NCBI RefSeq assembly: GCF_009796285.1
Contig: NZ_CP047020.1
Location: 3,224,001 to 3,288,000, forward strand
Reading direction: 5' to 3'
From: Streptomyces broussonetiae
GTDB taxonomy: Bacteria > Actinomycetota > Actinomycetes > Streptomycetales > Streptomycetaceae
DNA: 64,000 nt
The notes beneath the pieces are model-generated. The model did not search any database. It had not been told where the DNA came from and saw only the letters and a list, made by a program, of their open reading frames with translations. This document shows positions 37,376-46,807 of this stretch, in pieces (the stretch's first letter is position 1; each line of letters starts with the position of its first letter). The translations under genes and the position numbers were made by a program.

Positions 37376-38206
37376 TCAGGCGTCGTGACCCGTCGCCCGG
37401 GTCTGCTTCTCCCAGGCCATGACGTCGTCACGGACCTGGTCGAGATGGGCCAGGACCGCGCTCACCCCGTCGTCGCCGAGCGGCAGCCTGAGCGGGGTGT
37501 CCGCCGCCTCCAGGGCGGCCAGGATCATCGCCGCCGCCTTGGCCGGGTCGCCGGGCTGGCTGCCCTGGCCGCCTGCGACAGAGCCGCGGGTCTCACCGAC
37601 CCTGGCGTACACCCCCGTGTCGGAGCTGACCCCGGCCCGGTCGGCCTCGAACAGCGAGGTCCGGAACGCGCCCGGCTCGACGATCAGCACCTTGATGCCG
37701 TACTCCCGTACCTCGTCCGCGAGCGCCTCGGACAGGCCCTCCAGGGCGAACTTCGTCGCGCTGTACGCCCCGAAGCCCGCGAAGGACATCTGCCCGCCCA
37801 TGCTGCTCATCTGCACGATCGCGCCCGAGCGCCGCTCCCGCAGATACGGCAGCACCGCCCGGACGAGGGCCGCCGGACCGAAGAAGTGCAGGTCGAACAG
37901 GTCCCGCAGCTCCGCGTCCGTCGTCTCCTCGACGGCACCGACATGGGTGCGGCCCGCGTTGTTGACCAGCACGTCGATCCGTCCGTGCCGGGCCACGACA
38001 TCACGGACCGCCGCCTCGATCGCGACGGTGTCGGTCACGTCCAGCCGGAGCGCCTCCACCTGGTCGGGATGGGCGGCCACCAGGTCGTCCAGGGCCTCGG
38101 GACGCCGGGCCGCACCGACCACCACATCACCGGCGGCGACGGCCGCCTGCGTGACCGCCCGCCCGAACCCGCTGCTCGCCCCGGTCACCAGCCACACCTT
38201 GTTCAT
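37376..38206 (-). CDS. Short-chain dehydrogenase/reductase
   Basis: A 276-residue classical SDR. TGASSGFGRAV binds the cofactor, NNAG is present (LVNNAGRTHVG), and the catalytic Ser and Tyr-x-x-x-Lys are in VQMSSMGGQ and YSATKFALEGLSEAL. ATG 38206 is preferred to the adjoining GTG because GGGAG then has 5-base spacing. Divergent from a LysR gene; the pair probably forms a regulator-target unit. Substrate unknown. Confidence 0.9.
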   Translation of the reverse strand: MNKVWLVTGASSGFGRAVTQAAVAAGDVVVGAARRPEALDDLVAAHPDQVEALRLDVTDTVAIEAAVRDVVARHGRIDVLVNNAGRTHVGAVEETTDAELRDLFDLHFFGPAALVRAVLPYLRERRSGAIVQMSSMGGQMSFAGFGAYSATKFALEGLSEALADEVREYGIKVLIVEPGAFRTSLFEADRAGVSSDTGVYARVGETRGSVAGGQGSQPGDPAKAAAMILAALEAADTPLRLPLGDDGVSAVLAHLDQVRDDVMAWEKQTRATGHDA

Positions 38207-38284
38207 CACAACTCCCGGTCACTCTCGCCGTGTTCGACACGCACCACACTGCAGCCCGATGCCGTTGCCCGTCCAAGACCCATG

Positions 38285-38305
38285 GTGATAACCAACGGCT
38301 ATGAC
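38285..38305. promoter_or_regulatory. LysR-type operator candidate at the LysR start
   Basis: GTGATAACC-AAC-GGCTATGAC (38285-38305) is a 9-3-9 near palindrome with 7 of 9 pairs matched. It contains a T-N11-A-like ATA...TAT core, lies between the divergent SDR and LysR genes, and overlaps the ATG at 38301. Binding there would repress the regulator and could activate the SDR gene. Confidence 0.55.
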
Positions 38306-39203
38306 CATCGACGTCCACGCCCGCGAACTGCGCTACTTCGTCGCGGTCGCCGAGGAACTGCACTTCACCCGCGCCGCAGAGCGGCTGTACGTCTCGCAGC
38401 CCGCGCTGAGCAAGCAGATCCGGGCGCTGGAGCGGCAGTTGGGGGCGGAACTGCTGCGGCGCGACCGGCACGGGGTGGCGCCGACGGCGGCGGGCGAGGC
38501 GCTGCTGCCGCACGCGCGCGCCGTGCTGGCCGCGTGGGAGGCGGGCGCTGCCGCGGTGGAGGCGGCCAAGGCGGCCCAGCGCAGCACGCTCGCGGTGGGC
38601 ATGAGCACCAGCCCCGGCCGGGGCGGGCTGCTGCCGGCCATCCGTTCCCGGTTCACCGCCGCCCACCCCGAGGTCACCGTCCGGCTGCGCCAGCTGAGCT
38701 GGGACGATCCGACGGCGGGCCTCGCGACCGGGGAGAGCGACGTCGCCTTCGTCTGGCTGCCGCTGCCCGACGAGGAGCGCTACGACTGGACGGTGGTCGC
38801 CGAGGAGCCCCGGCTGCTCGCCCTGCCCGAGGGCCACCCGCTGGCCGCCCGGGCCGAGCTGGACTTCGCGGACCTGCTGGACGAGCCGTTCCTGGCCCTG
38901 CCCATGAGCGCGGGCCGGCTGCGCGACCACTGGCTCGCCCTGGACGCCCGGGGCGGCCGGCCGCCCCGGATCGGCGCGGAGGTCTCCGGGGCGGAGGAGA
39001 CATACGAGGCACTGGTCGCGGGCCTCGGCCTGTGTCTGGTGGCCGAGGGCAACGCCCCGCTGATCACCCTGGGCGGTGTCGTCGTCCGCCCGGTCCGGGG
39101 CATCGGACCGAGCCGCTATGCGCTGGCCTGGCGCCGCGAGGACGGGCACCGGCCGCTGGTACGGGCGTACGCGCAGGCGTGCCGGGCGGCGGTCACCCGG
39201 TGA
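38301..39203 (+). CDS. LysR family regulator
   Basis: A 300-residue LysR-type regulator. The HTH reads ELRYFVAVAEELHFTRAAER, LYVSQPALSKQIRALERQLG. The periplasmic-binding-like effector domain follows from about residue 95. The message may be nearly leaderless since no ribosome site precedes ATG 38301. Its 3' end overlaps the convergent ATP-grasp gene by 11 bases. Confidence 0.93.
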   Translation: MTIDVHARELRYFVAVAEELHFTRAAERLYVSQPALSKQIRALERQLGAELLRRDRHGVAPTAAGEALLPHARAVLAAWEAGAAAVEAAKAAQRSTLAVGMSTSPGRGGLLPAIRSRFTAAHPEVTVRLRQLSWDDPTAGLATGESDVAFVWLPLPDEERYDWTVVAEEPRLLALPEGHPLAARAELDFADLLDEPFLALPMSAGRLRDHWLALDARGGRPPRIGAEVSGAEETYEALVAGLGLCLVAEGNAPLITLGGVVVRPVRGIGPSRYALAWRREDGHRPLVRAYAQACRAAVTR

Positions 39204-40077
39204 CGTACTCGGCCGCCGTCAGGATCTCCTGCGTGACGCGGGGCAGCGAGTCCGGATGCAGGAACAGGAACAGGTTCGGCTCCACCAGTTCCAGCTCCAT
39301 CACGCGCGGCTGTCCGTCCTGCGCGTCGACGAGGTCCACGCGCGCGTACAGCAGCCCCGCCGCGCCGCCGGGTACGGCGGCCAACGCCTTCTCGGCCACG
39401 GCGAGTTCGGCCCCGGTCGGCTGCCAGCGCTCCAGGTCGGGATGGGCCACCTTCTCGGCGTCGTACGGCGTGCCCGGTGCGAGGACGGCGCCCTTGCGGC
39501 TGGCGTGCAGCAGCCGGCCGCCGAAGAACTGCAGCGCCCGCTCCCCGCTGACGTCGACGCCCCGCACATAGGGCTGCACCATCGCCGTGAAGCCCTCGGC
39601 GTGCATCCGGGCCAGGTGCCGTTCGGCCGTGTCGCGCTCGGCGGGCGTGTAGCGGGCGGCGAACCGGGCACCCGCGCCCGAGGTCGGCTTGATCACGTAC
39701 TCGTGGTCCGCGGGCAGCACGACCGGCTCGCCCGGGCCCACGTAGCGCGTGGGGACGGTGGGCACCTGGGCCGCCGCCAGCTCGCCGAGGTAGCGCTTGT
39801 CGGTGTTCCAGCGCACCACGGGCGCCGGATTGGCCAGCCGGGTCAGGGCGGCGACCCGCTCCACCCAGGCCCCGAACTGTGCGGAGCGCCCGCTGTAGTC
39901 CCAGGTGGAACGAATGACGACCAGGTCGTACCCGGCCCAGTGCGCCTCCGGGTCGTCCCAGTACCGCGCCTCGGCCTCGGCCCCGGCGGCCACGAGCGCC
40001 CGCACCAGCACCGGCAGGTCCGCGTCCCGGTGCGGCTCGGCACCGGGGTCGTAGGTCACGAGTGCGATGCGGGGCAC
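39193..40077 (-). CDS. ATP-grasp domain ligase
   Basis: A 294-residue ATP-grasp protein similar to the STAS/RimK-like and cycloserine-pathway DcsG group. Visible are the N-terminal Rossmann strand PRIALVTYDP, YDLVVIRSTWDYSGR, ATP-binding WNTDKRYLGELA and YVIKPTSGAGARFA, and the Mg-binding acidic end ARVDLV...MELELVEPNLFL. It would ligate a carboxylate to an amine or thiol with ATP. GTG 40077 follows GGGAG. Divergent from matB; substrate unknown. Confidence 0.82.
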   Translation of the reverse strand: MPRIALVTYDPGAEPHRDADLPVLVRALVAAGAEAEARYWDDPEAHWAGYDLVVIRSTWDYSGRSAQFGAWVERVAALTRLANPAPVVRWNTDKRYLGELAAAQVPTVPTRYVGPGEPVVLPADHEYVIKPTSGAGARFAARYTPAERDTAERHLARMHAEGFTAMVQPYVRGVDVSGERALQFFGGRLLHASRKGAVLAPGTPYDAEKVAHPDLERWQPTGAELAVAEKALAAVPGGAAGLLYARVDLVDAQDGQPRVMELELVEPNLFLFLHPDSLPRVTQEILTAAEYVTG

Positions 40078-40211
40078 GGCGGACTCCCTGTCGTACGGCG
40101 GTTCGATCACCGCGAGGCTAACAACCACCGGTGAACGGCACGGTCGTCGGGACGAGAGACCTGGTGTAGGAAGGGTGCTGTCGATTGTGCCGACCGTTAG
40201 GAGTGCGTCGC

Positions 40212-41699
40212 GTGACCTCCCTCTTCCCCGCCCTGACGGACGGCCCGGCCGAGCGCAGCGAGAAGGGGGTCCCCCCGGACGAAGTCCGGGGGAAGGTCGC
40301 CCTGCGGTTCGGCGAGCGGTCCCTGACCTACGGCGAGCTGGCGGGGGCCGCCGGGGCGGTCGCCGGGCAGCTGCGCGGGGCCGGCCGGGTCGCCGTGTGG
40401 GCGACCCCGGAGCTGGAGACCGCCGTCGCCGTGACCGGCGTCCTGCTCGCCGGGGCCGCCGCCGTACCGCTGAACCCCAAGTCGGGCGAGAAGGAACTCG
40501 CGCACATCGTCTCGGACAGCGCCCCCACCCTCGTCCTGGCCGCACCCGGCACCGAACTCCCCGCAGGTCTCGGCCACTTGACGCGGCTGGACGTCGATGT
40601 GTCCGCCGCGGCGCCCGCCCCCGGGACACAGGTCGCCGACGGGGACCCCGCCCTGGTCGTCTACACCTCCGGCACCACCGGCCCGCCCAAGGGTGCCGTC
40701 CTGTCCCGCCGGGCCCTCGCCACCACCCTGGACGCGCTCGCCGACGCCTGGCAGTGGACGCAGGCGGACGTCCTGGTCCACGGGCTGCCGCTGTTCCATG
40801 TGCACGGCCTCGTGCTGGGCATTCTGGGCCCGCTGCGGCGCGGGGGCAGCGTGCGGCACCTGGGCCGGTTCAGCACCGAGGGCGTGGCCCGGGAGCTGAA
40901 CGAGGGCGCGAGCATGCTGTTCGGGGTGCCGACGATGTACCACCGCATCGCCGAGGCCCTGCCGGACGACCCGGAGCTGGCCAAGGCGCTCGGGCGGGCC
41001 CGGCTGCTCGTGTCGGGCTCGGCCGCGCTGCCCCTGCACGACCACGAGCGGATCGCCGCGGCCACCGGGCGGCGGGTCGTCGAACGGTACGGCATGACCG
41101 AGACCCTGATGAACACCAGTGTGCGGGCGGACGGCGAGGCCCGGGCCGGGACCGTCGGGGTGCCGCTGCCGGGCGTGGAACTGCGGCTGGTGGAGGAGGA
41201 CGGCACGCCGATCGCCGCGTACGACGGGGAGAGCGTCGGCGAGATCCAGGTGCGCGGGCCGAACCTGTTCACCGAGTACCTGAACAGGCCGGACGCCACG
41301 GCCGCCGCGTTCGCCGCCGACGGCTGGTTCCGCACCGGGGACATGGCCGTGCGCGAGCCGGACGGGTACGTACGGATCGTCGGACGCAAGGCCACCGATC
41401 TGATCAAGAGCGGCGGTTACAAGATCGGCGCGGGCGAGATCGAGAACGCCCTGCTGGAGCATCCGGGGGTGCGGGAGGCGGCGGTCACCGGGGAGCCGGA
41501 CGCGGACCTGGGCGAGCGGATCGTCGCCTGGATCGTCCCGGCAGACCCCGAGGCGCCGCCCGCGGCCGAGGAGCTGGCGGACCATGTGGCCCGGCGCCTC
41601 GCCCCGCACAAGCGCCCGCGCGTCGTCCACCACCTGCAGGCACTCCCCCGCAACGACATGGGCAAGATCCTGAAGCGGGCCCTGGTGGCCGATGCCTGA
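40212..41699 (+). CDS. matB: Malonyl/methylmalonyl-CoA synthetase MatB
   Basis: A 495-residue ANL-family ligase that activates malonate or methylmalonate to its CoA ester. The P-loop is VVYTSGTTGPPKGAV, further core motifs are RYGMTET and GWFRTGDMA, and the C-terminal catalytic lysine is in PRNDMGKILKRAL. The sequence is very close to S. coelicolor MatB (SCO2444) as I remember it, including LPLFHVHGLVLGILGPLRRG. An extra segment of about a dozen residues near 18-28 (EKGVPPDEVRGK) is encoded by a short hairpin repeat. GTG 40212 has AGGAG upstream. Overlaps the carboxyltransferase gene by 8 bases. Confidence 0.93.
   Translation: MTSLFPALTDGPAERSEKGVPPDEVRGKVALRFGERSLTYGELAGAAGAVAGQLRGAGRVAVWATPELETAVAVTGVLLAGAAAVPLNPKSGEKELAHIVSDSAPTLVLAAPGTELPAGLGHLTRLDVDVSAAAPAPGTQVADGDPALVVYTSGTTGPPKGAVLSRRALATTLDALADAWQWTQADVLVHGLPLFHVHGLVLGILGPLRRGGSVRHLGRFSTEGVARELNEGASMLFGVPTMYHRIAEALPDDPELAKALGRARLLVSGSAALPLHDHERIAAATGRRVVERYGMTETLMNTSVRADGEARAGTVGVPLPGVELRLVEEDGTPIAAYDGESVGEIQVRGPNLFTEYLNRPDATAAAFAADGWFRTGDMAVREPDGYVRIVGRKATDLIKSGGYKIGAGEIENALLEHPGVREAAVTGEPDADLGERIVAWIVPADPEAPPAAEELADHVARRLAPHKRPRVVHHLQALPRNDMGKILKRALVADA
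40265..40292 (+). repeat. Short GC hairpin repeat inside matB
   Basis: GGGGGTCCCCC is followed by CCCCCGGAC (40272-40280) and GTCCGGGGG (40284-40292) around a GAA loop. This resembles the small interspersed hairpins common between Streptomyces genes, but here it is in frame inside the 5' end of a coding sequence and adds residues before the conserved ALRFGERSLTY. Confidence 0.6.
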
Positions 41700-43035
41700 G
41701 CGGCGCTCGGCGCGGCAGATCCTGTCCCTGGTGGCGGACGACGGGAGCCTGCGCGAACTGCCTTCTCCGGCACGGGAGTCACCGTCCGACGGCCCTCTCG
41801 CCTGGCAGGGCTACGACGCCTCGCGCGCCCGCGCCGCCGCGCGCACCGGCGAGGAGGAGTCGGTCGTCTGCGCCGCCGCGCGCGTCGAGGGCACCCCGGC
41901 CGTGCTGCTCGCCTTCGAGTTCGGCTTCCTCGGCGGCTCGCTGGGCGAGCGCACCGGGGACCGGCTGCAGGCCGCGTACGAGTACGCCCGCGCCCACCGG
42001 CTGCCGGTCGTGCCGTTGGTCGCGACCGGGGGCAGCCGGATGCAGGAGGGCATGCTCGCCCTCACCCAACTGCAGCGTGTGGCCCGGCAGTCGGCGCTCA
42101 CCCGGGAGGCGGGGCTGCCACAGGTCGCGGTCCTGCGGGACCCGACGACCGGCGGCGGCTGGGCCACCCTCGGCGCGGGCGCGGACGTGGTCCTGGCCCT
42201 GCCCGGCGCCCAGGTGGGCTTCGCCGGCTCCCGGGTCCGCCCGCCGGACGCCGACCCGGCCGCGTACACGGCGCAGGCCCAGGTGGCGGCCGGGTCGGCG
42301 GACGCGGTCGTGCCACCGCAGCAGCTCAAGCGGACGCTGGGCCGGTGGCTGCGCCTGCTCACCGGCCCGGCGGCAAGAGCGCCGCTGCCCCCGGCACTGG
42401 GCCGGGCGGACCTCCCGCGCACCGGCTGGGACGCCGTCCGGCGCGCCCGCTCGCCCGAACGCCCGCGGTCCGAGGCCTACTTGGACGCCTGCTTCACGTA
42501 CCGCCTCGGTATCAGCGGTGACCGGTGCGGCGGCGCGGACCCCGAGGGCATGCTCTGCGGGTTCGGCGAGCGGGACGGCCGCAGCGTGGCCTACGCTGCG
42601 CAGACCGGGACGGCGACGCGACCCGCCGGGTACCGCACCGCCGCCCGGCTGATCCGGCTCGCGGACCGGCTGGGGATCCCCGTACTGACGCTGGTGGACA
42701 CCCCGGGCGCCGCGAACGACGCCGAGGCCGAGCGGCAGGGGGCCGGCCCGGCGATCGCGGAGGTCTTCGGGGCGGTGGCCGCGGCCCGCGTCCCCGTCAC
42801 CACGCTGGTCATCGGCGAGGGCGGCTCCGGCGGCGCCCTCGCCCTGGCCGCGCCCGGCCGCACCTGGGCCACCCCGGACAGCTACTTCTCGGTGATCGCC
42901 CCGGAGCTTGCCGCGGCCATCCTCAAACGCCCGCCGCACGAGGTGGAGAGGACCGCCGAGCAACTGCGGATCCGGCCGCAGGACCTGGTGGAGCTGGGGG
43001 TGATCCGGGGAATCGTGGACCACCCCCGGCCCTAG
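41692..43035 (+). CDS. Fused acyl-CoA carboxylase carboxyltransferase (AccD/AccA-like)
   Basis: A 447-residue crotonase-fold protein with two carboxyltransferase halves. The N-terminal half (about 50-230) is AccD-like (VLLAFEFGFLGGSLGERTGD, VPLVATGGSRMQEGM), and the C-terminal half is AccA-like (TLVDTPGAANDAEAERQG, VIGEGGSGGALALA). The zinc finger of AccD is not seen. Together with MatB it suggests control of the malonyl-CoA or methylmalonyl-CoA pool; a biotin carrier is not encoded nearby. Overlaps matB by 8 bases. Confidence 0.85.
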   Translation: MPERRSARQILSLVADDGSLRELPSPARESPSDGPLAWQGYDASRARAAARTGEEESVVCAAARVEGTPAVLLAFEFGFLGGSLGERTGDRLQAAYEYARAHRLPVVPLVATGGSRMQEGMLALTQLQRVARQSALTREAGLPQVAVLRDPTTGGGWATLGAGADVVLALPGAQVGFAGSRVRPPDADPAAYTAQAQVAAGSADAVVPPQQLKRTLGRWLRLLTGPAARAPLPPALGRADLPRTGWDAVRRARSPERPRSEAYLDACFTYRLGISGDRCGGADPEGMLCGFGERDGRSVAYAAQTGTATRPAGYRTAARLIRLADRLGIPVLTLVDTPGAANDAEAERQGAGPAIAEVFGAVAAARVPVTTLVIGEGGSGGALALAAPGRTWATPDSYFSVIAPELAAAILKRPPHEVERTAEQLRIRPQDLVELGVIRGIVDHPRP

Positions 43036-43040
43036 CCGGG

Positions 43041-46000
43041 TCAGCGCACGGCCACCGCCCGAAGGATCTCCTGCGTCACCGAGCCGCCCTTGTCGTCGTG
43101 GGCCGAGGCCCGCAGGGACACGCTGGTCGCGGTGCGCGGCACGGTCAGTGTCCCGTGCCAGGAGGCGCCCTTGCCGGTCAGCGGCACGGTGTGCCACGTC
43201 GCGCCGTCGTCGTACGACACCTCCAGCCGGCCCCCGCCCAGCGTGCCCGCGCCCGCGGCCCCCGCCACGTACGACGCGCCGAGCCCCACCGGGATCCGCG
43301 AGGCGCCGCGCACCGTGCCCGCGAGGTCGGTGTCGAGGTCGTAGGCGAGGTTGATCAGCGGCAGGTAGGTCCAGTGGTCGTCCGGCGTCGCCGCCGAGCG
43401 GAAGGTCCACTCGGTGTGGCCCCGGGTGGCGAGCGGGAAGTGGCCGGGGTCGAGCGCGGTGTCGGTGACGGCCTTGTAGGTGTGCTCGTCGGCCGGCGCG
43501 TCCCAGACGTACCCCGCGGAGCCGGTGCGCCTGTCGACCTGGGTGCCGTCGAGGTAGACGGCGGTGGTCTGGCTCATGCCGCTGTCCGTGCTCCACACGT
43601 CACCGAAGCCGGTGTGGTCGGGTCCGGAGTCGCCCCAGCCGGGGGTGTTCAACTGGATCTGGTTCCCGGCCCGTTGCTGCCCCCAGCCGAGCCCGGTGCC
43701 GAGCCACGGGTGCCACACCGGCCGGAACCAGTCCAGCACCGGGTGCGCGCCGCCCGCGTACCGCACCAGTCCGCTGCGCTCCTCCAGCGTGCCGTCACCG
43801 ATCGTGACGGACTCGTGCCACAGCCGGCCGGGGCCGGTGGAGACGTAGTCGGTGCGTTCGCCGGGCAGGGCGAGGCGCTCCTGGAAGCCGAGGCCGATCG
43901 GGAAGGTGTCGGTGATCGAGTAGCGGAACTCCCCGCCGGAGGTCGGCCGGGGCGCGTGGAACTTCACGTGTACGGCGGCCAGTTGACGCGTGGTGGGCGC
44001 GTAGGTGAGGTCACGGTCCGGGACGGCTCCCGGGTGTCCGTCCGAAAGGTCGTACACATAGGGAGAGTTGGGCGTGCCGGTCATCTCGACCGTCCGGTCG
44101 GCGCGCAACCGGGCCGCGTCCGCGGCGTCGACCGTGGCGATCTGCAGGGGCCGCTCGGCGTTGTCGGCGGTCCCCCACCAGGCCATCAGCCGGCCGGGCG
44201 CGTCGTCCGTGACGAACAGCGCCTTGGCACCCGCGTCCTGTGCGGCCTGGGCGAGCGCGGCCGGGTCGGCGCCGTCGGCGAGGTGCGCGAGCACCGCCTT
44301 GCCGGACACGGACGCCGCGGAGACGGGCCCGTCGCCGACGTCCACGAGCGGCAGCCGGCTGCGGCCCGCGGTCAGCGTGCCGCCGGGCTGGACGGTCGCC
44401 TCGCCGACGCCCTTGACCTCGAGCTGGGGCTTGGCCAGCCGCCACACCGTGCGGTACTCGAAGGAGCCCTGGGTGACCGGGCGGGTGGGTGCGGCGAAGA
44501 CGCTGTCGTACGTCAGGGGCACCTGGACCGCGCCGAAGAGGTCGGCGCCGTTCGCCCTGCGGTCGTACTCCATGATCAGCTGGTGGGTCTCGGTGCGCCG
44601 TCCGACGTCGGCCTTCACCTCCCTCAACTCCCGTCCGTCCAGCGTCACTTCCTGGTCGTGGTCGAGGGTGATCTGGGGCGCGGAGAGGAAGCCGAGGCCG
44701 AGGGAGTCGGCGCCGTGGCTGCCGTGCACGTCGAGGAACGTCGACAGGGCGTAGGTGCCGGGCTTCAGGCGCAGCCGCAGGGTGCCGGAGTCGCCGACCC
44801 GGGCGGACTGGGCGTCCTCGGCGGCGGCGAGCCGCTGCACGGTGAGGTCGGCGGCGGCGGGCGCGCCTGCACGGTCCTTGACGTGGACGGTGAGCGTGTA
44901 CCGCTCCTCCTCCTTGACCAGCCCGAACGCGGTGTGCGCAACGGTGTTCCCGGCCGTGTCCGTGGCGACGATCTGCCCGCTGGTCTCACCGACGGGCGCC
45001 TTGGCTCCGTCACCGGTGACCGTGGTGGCGGCGGTGCCGTGCGCGGGGACGGTGAGCACGGAGTCGGCGAGGGTGGCGACGCCGTCCGGCGCACCCTGCA
45101 CGGACAGCTTCAACCGGACCGCGGTGTCGGCGGAGTTGGTGTAGGTGACGGACCGGGTGACGGGCCCGTCCTGGTCGTACGGCCAGCTGTAGAAGCCGAG
45201 GTCGGCGCTGCCGGTGGCGGTGACCCGGGCCTTGACCGCGTCCGGCACGCTCACCCGCCCGGCGCCCAGCAGGTAGGCGGACGTGTCGAGCTGCTTCGAG
45301 CTGGACATCAGCGCGTCCTTGAGCTGGGCGCCGGTCCAGTCGGGGTGCTGCTGGGCGAGCAGGGCGGCGACCCCGGCGACGTGCGGGGTCGCCATCGACG
45401 TACCGCTCATGGAGGTGTAGTAGCCGCTGCCGTCGACGAGCTGGGAGCGGGCGGCGAGGATGTCGACGCCGGGAGCCGAGATGTCGGGCTTGAGGGCGTT
45501 GTCGCCGTAGCGGGGGCCGGCGCTGGTGAAGTAGGCCGCCTGGTCGGCGGAGTCGACCGCGCCGACGGTGAGGGCCGCGTCGGCGGCGCCGGGCGAGCCG
45601 ATGGAGGACGGGGCGCCGGTGTTGCCCGCGGCGACGACGAAGAGCGCGCCGGTCTCCCTGGAGAGGGTGTTCACGGCCTCGGCCATCGGGTCGGTGCCGT
45701 CGCTCGGTTCGGTCGAGCCGAGGCTCATGGAGACGATCCGGGCGTGCACGTCCCGCGCGGCCCACTCCATGCCGGCGATGATCTGGGACTCGCTGCCCGA
45801 GCCCTGGTCGCTGAGCACCTTGCCGACGGCGAGGGTGGCGTCGGGCGCGACCCCCTTCTCCTTGCCGTCGGACGCGGCGCCGCTGCCGCCCACGGTGGAG
45901 GTCACATGCGTGCCGTGCCCGTTGCGGTCGGCGACCTCCTGCCCGTCGATGAAGCTCTTGGTGGTGCTCACCCGGTCCTTGAGGTCGGGGTGGTCCGGGT

Positions 46001-46703
46001 CGACCCCGGTGTCGAGGACGGCGACCGTGACGCCCTTGCCGGTGAGCCCGGCGTCCCAGGCCGTCCGCGTGCCGATCTGGGCGTTGCTCTCGGCCATGTC
46101 GGCCTGCACCCGGCCGTCCAGCCACACCTTGGCGACACCGTCGTGGTGGGTGAACGACCGCCAGAAGGTCCGCCCCCTGGCCGCCTCGACCGCGGCCCCG
46201 CCGAGGCTCGGCAGGCTGCGGGTCCGCTCGGTCCCGGCCGGGGCCGCGGCCCGCGCGCCCTTGCCGTAGGCCACGATCAGCGGCGTCGCGGCGGCCCTGG
46301 CGTCGGTCAGCCCCTGCCGGATCAGCCCGCTCACGTCGAACAGCCGCCGGTCCAGCGTCCCGGCCCGCAGATACGGCAGCGCCTCGTCCGGTACGACGCT
46401 GATCCCGCCGTCGCTCTCCTGCGTCCGCACGGCCCCGACGGCCCCCTCGGGCCGCCGCACGGTGACGGTCTTCTTCCCGTGCCCGAGGTCGGTGACGGTC
46501 ACCTTGTCGCCGGTGACGAGGGTGACGGTGGTGGCGGGCCCGGTGGTGGCCGTGGTGGGACCGTCCGGGGCGTGCGGGACGATGTGCGGGGACGCCGGTG
46601 GGGCGGTGTGCGCCGCCGCGGCGGCGGGGCCGGCCGGGATCAGGGCACTCACCAGGCCCGCCGCCAGCAGTGCCGCTCCGCGTCTGACTGGTCCTCTGGT
46701 CAT
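43041..46703 (-). CDS. Large exported subtilisin-family (S8) protease
   Basis: A 1220-residue secreted subtilase. Signal peptide VRRGAALLAAGLVSALIPAG and a propeptide precede the catalytic domain: Asp in AVLDTGVDPDHPDL (near 229), His in GHGTHVTSTVGG (near 262) and Ser in SGTSMATPHVAGV (near 434). Large beta-rich C-terminal regions follow, including a PA-like segment and a terminal part with HTVPLTGKGASWHGTLTVP typical of these proteins. ATG 46703 after AAAGAGG is the start although the frame is open upstream. It converges on the carboxyltransferase gene and is divergent from the Trypco1 operon. Confidence 0.92.
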   Translation of the reverse strand: MTRGPVRRGAALLAAGLVSALIPAGPAAAAAHTAPPASPHIVPHAPDGPTTATTGPATTVTLVTGDKVTVTDLGHGKKTVTVRRPEGAVGAVRTQESDGGISVVPDEALPYLRAGTLDRRLFDVSGLIRQGLTDARAAATPLIVAYGKGARAAAPAGTERTRSLPSLGGAAVEAARGRTFWRSFTHHDGVAKVWLDGRVQADMAESNAQIGTRTAWDAGLTGKGVTVAVLDTGVDPDHPDLKDRVSTTKSFIDGQEVADRNGHGTHVTSTVGGSGAASDGKEKGVAPDATLAVGKVLSDQGSGSESQIIAGMEWAARDVHARIVSMSLGSTEPSDGTDPMAEAVNTLSRETGALFVVAAGNTGAPSSIGSPGAADAALTVGAVDSADQAAYFTSAGPRYGDNALKPDISAPGVDILAARSQLVDGSGYYTSMSGTSMATPHVAGVAALLAQQHPDWTGAQLKDALMSSSKQLDTSAYLLGAGRVSVPDAVKARVTATGSADLGFYSWPYDQDGPVTRSVTYTNSADTAVRLKLSVQGAPDGVATLADSVLTVPAHGTAATTVTGDGAKAPVGETSGQIVATDTAGNTVAHTAFGLVKEEERYTLTVHVKDRAGAPAAADLTVQRLAAAEDAQSARVGDSGTLRLRLKPGTYALSTFLDVHGSHGADSLGLGFLSAPQITLDHDQEVTLDGRELREVKADVGRRTETHQLIMEYDRRANGADLFGAVQVPLTYDSVFAAPTRPVTQGSFEYRTVWRLAKPQLEVKGVGEATVQPGGTLTAGRSRLPLVDVGDGPVSAASVSGKAVLAHLADGADPAALAQAAQDAGAKALFVTDDAPGRLMAWWGTADNAERPLQIATVDAADAARLRADRTVEMTGTPNSPYVYDLSDGHPGAVPDRDLTYAPTTRQLAAVHVKFHAPRPTSGGEFRYSITDTFPIGLGFQERLALPGERTDYVSTGPGRLWHESVTIGDGTLEERSGLVRYAGGAHPVLDWFRPVWHPWLGTGLGWGQQRAGNQIQLNTPGWGDSGPDHTGFGDVWSTDSGMSQTTAVYLDGTQVDRRTGSAGYVWDAPADEHTYKAVTDTALDPGHFPLATRGHTEWTFRSAATPDDHWTYLPLINLAYDLDTDLAGTVRGASRIPVGLGASYVAGAAGAGTLGGGRLEVSYDDGATWHTVPLTGKGASWHGTLTVPRTATSVSLRASAHDDKGGSVTQEILRAVAVR

Positions 46704-46807
46704 CCACGCCTCTTTCGTCGGGGTGTCCGTCCGAGTGGCTCGCGTGCTGGGACGAGTGTCATGTGCCGCCGGTTGTACGGACGTTGACCATCGACGGCGG
46801 AAACGTG

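Noticed and set aside
42525..46787. A 1420-codon open frame on the plus strand
   Set aside because: It is antisense to the subtilase gene, whose catalytic motifs are complete; long antisense frames are normal at this GC content.
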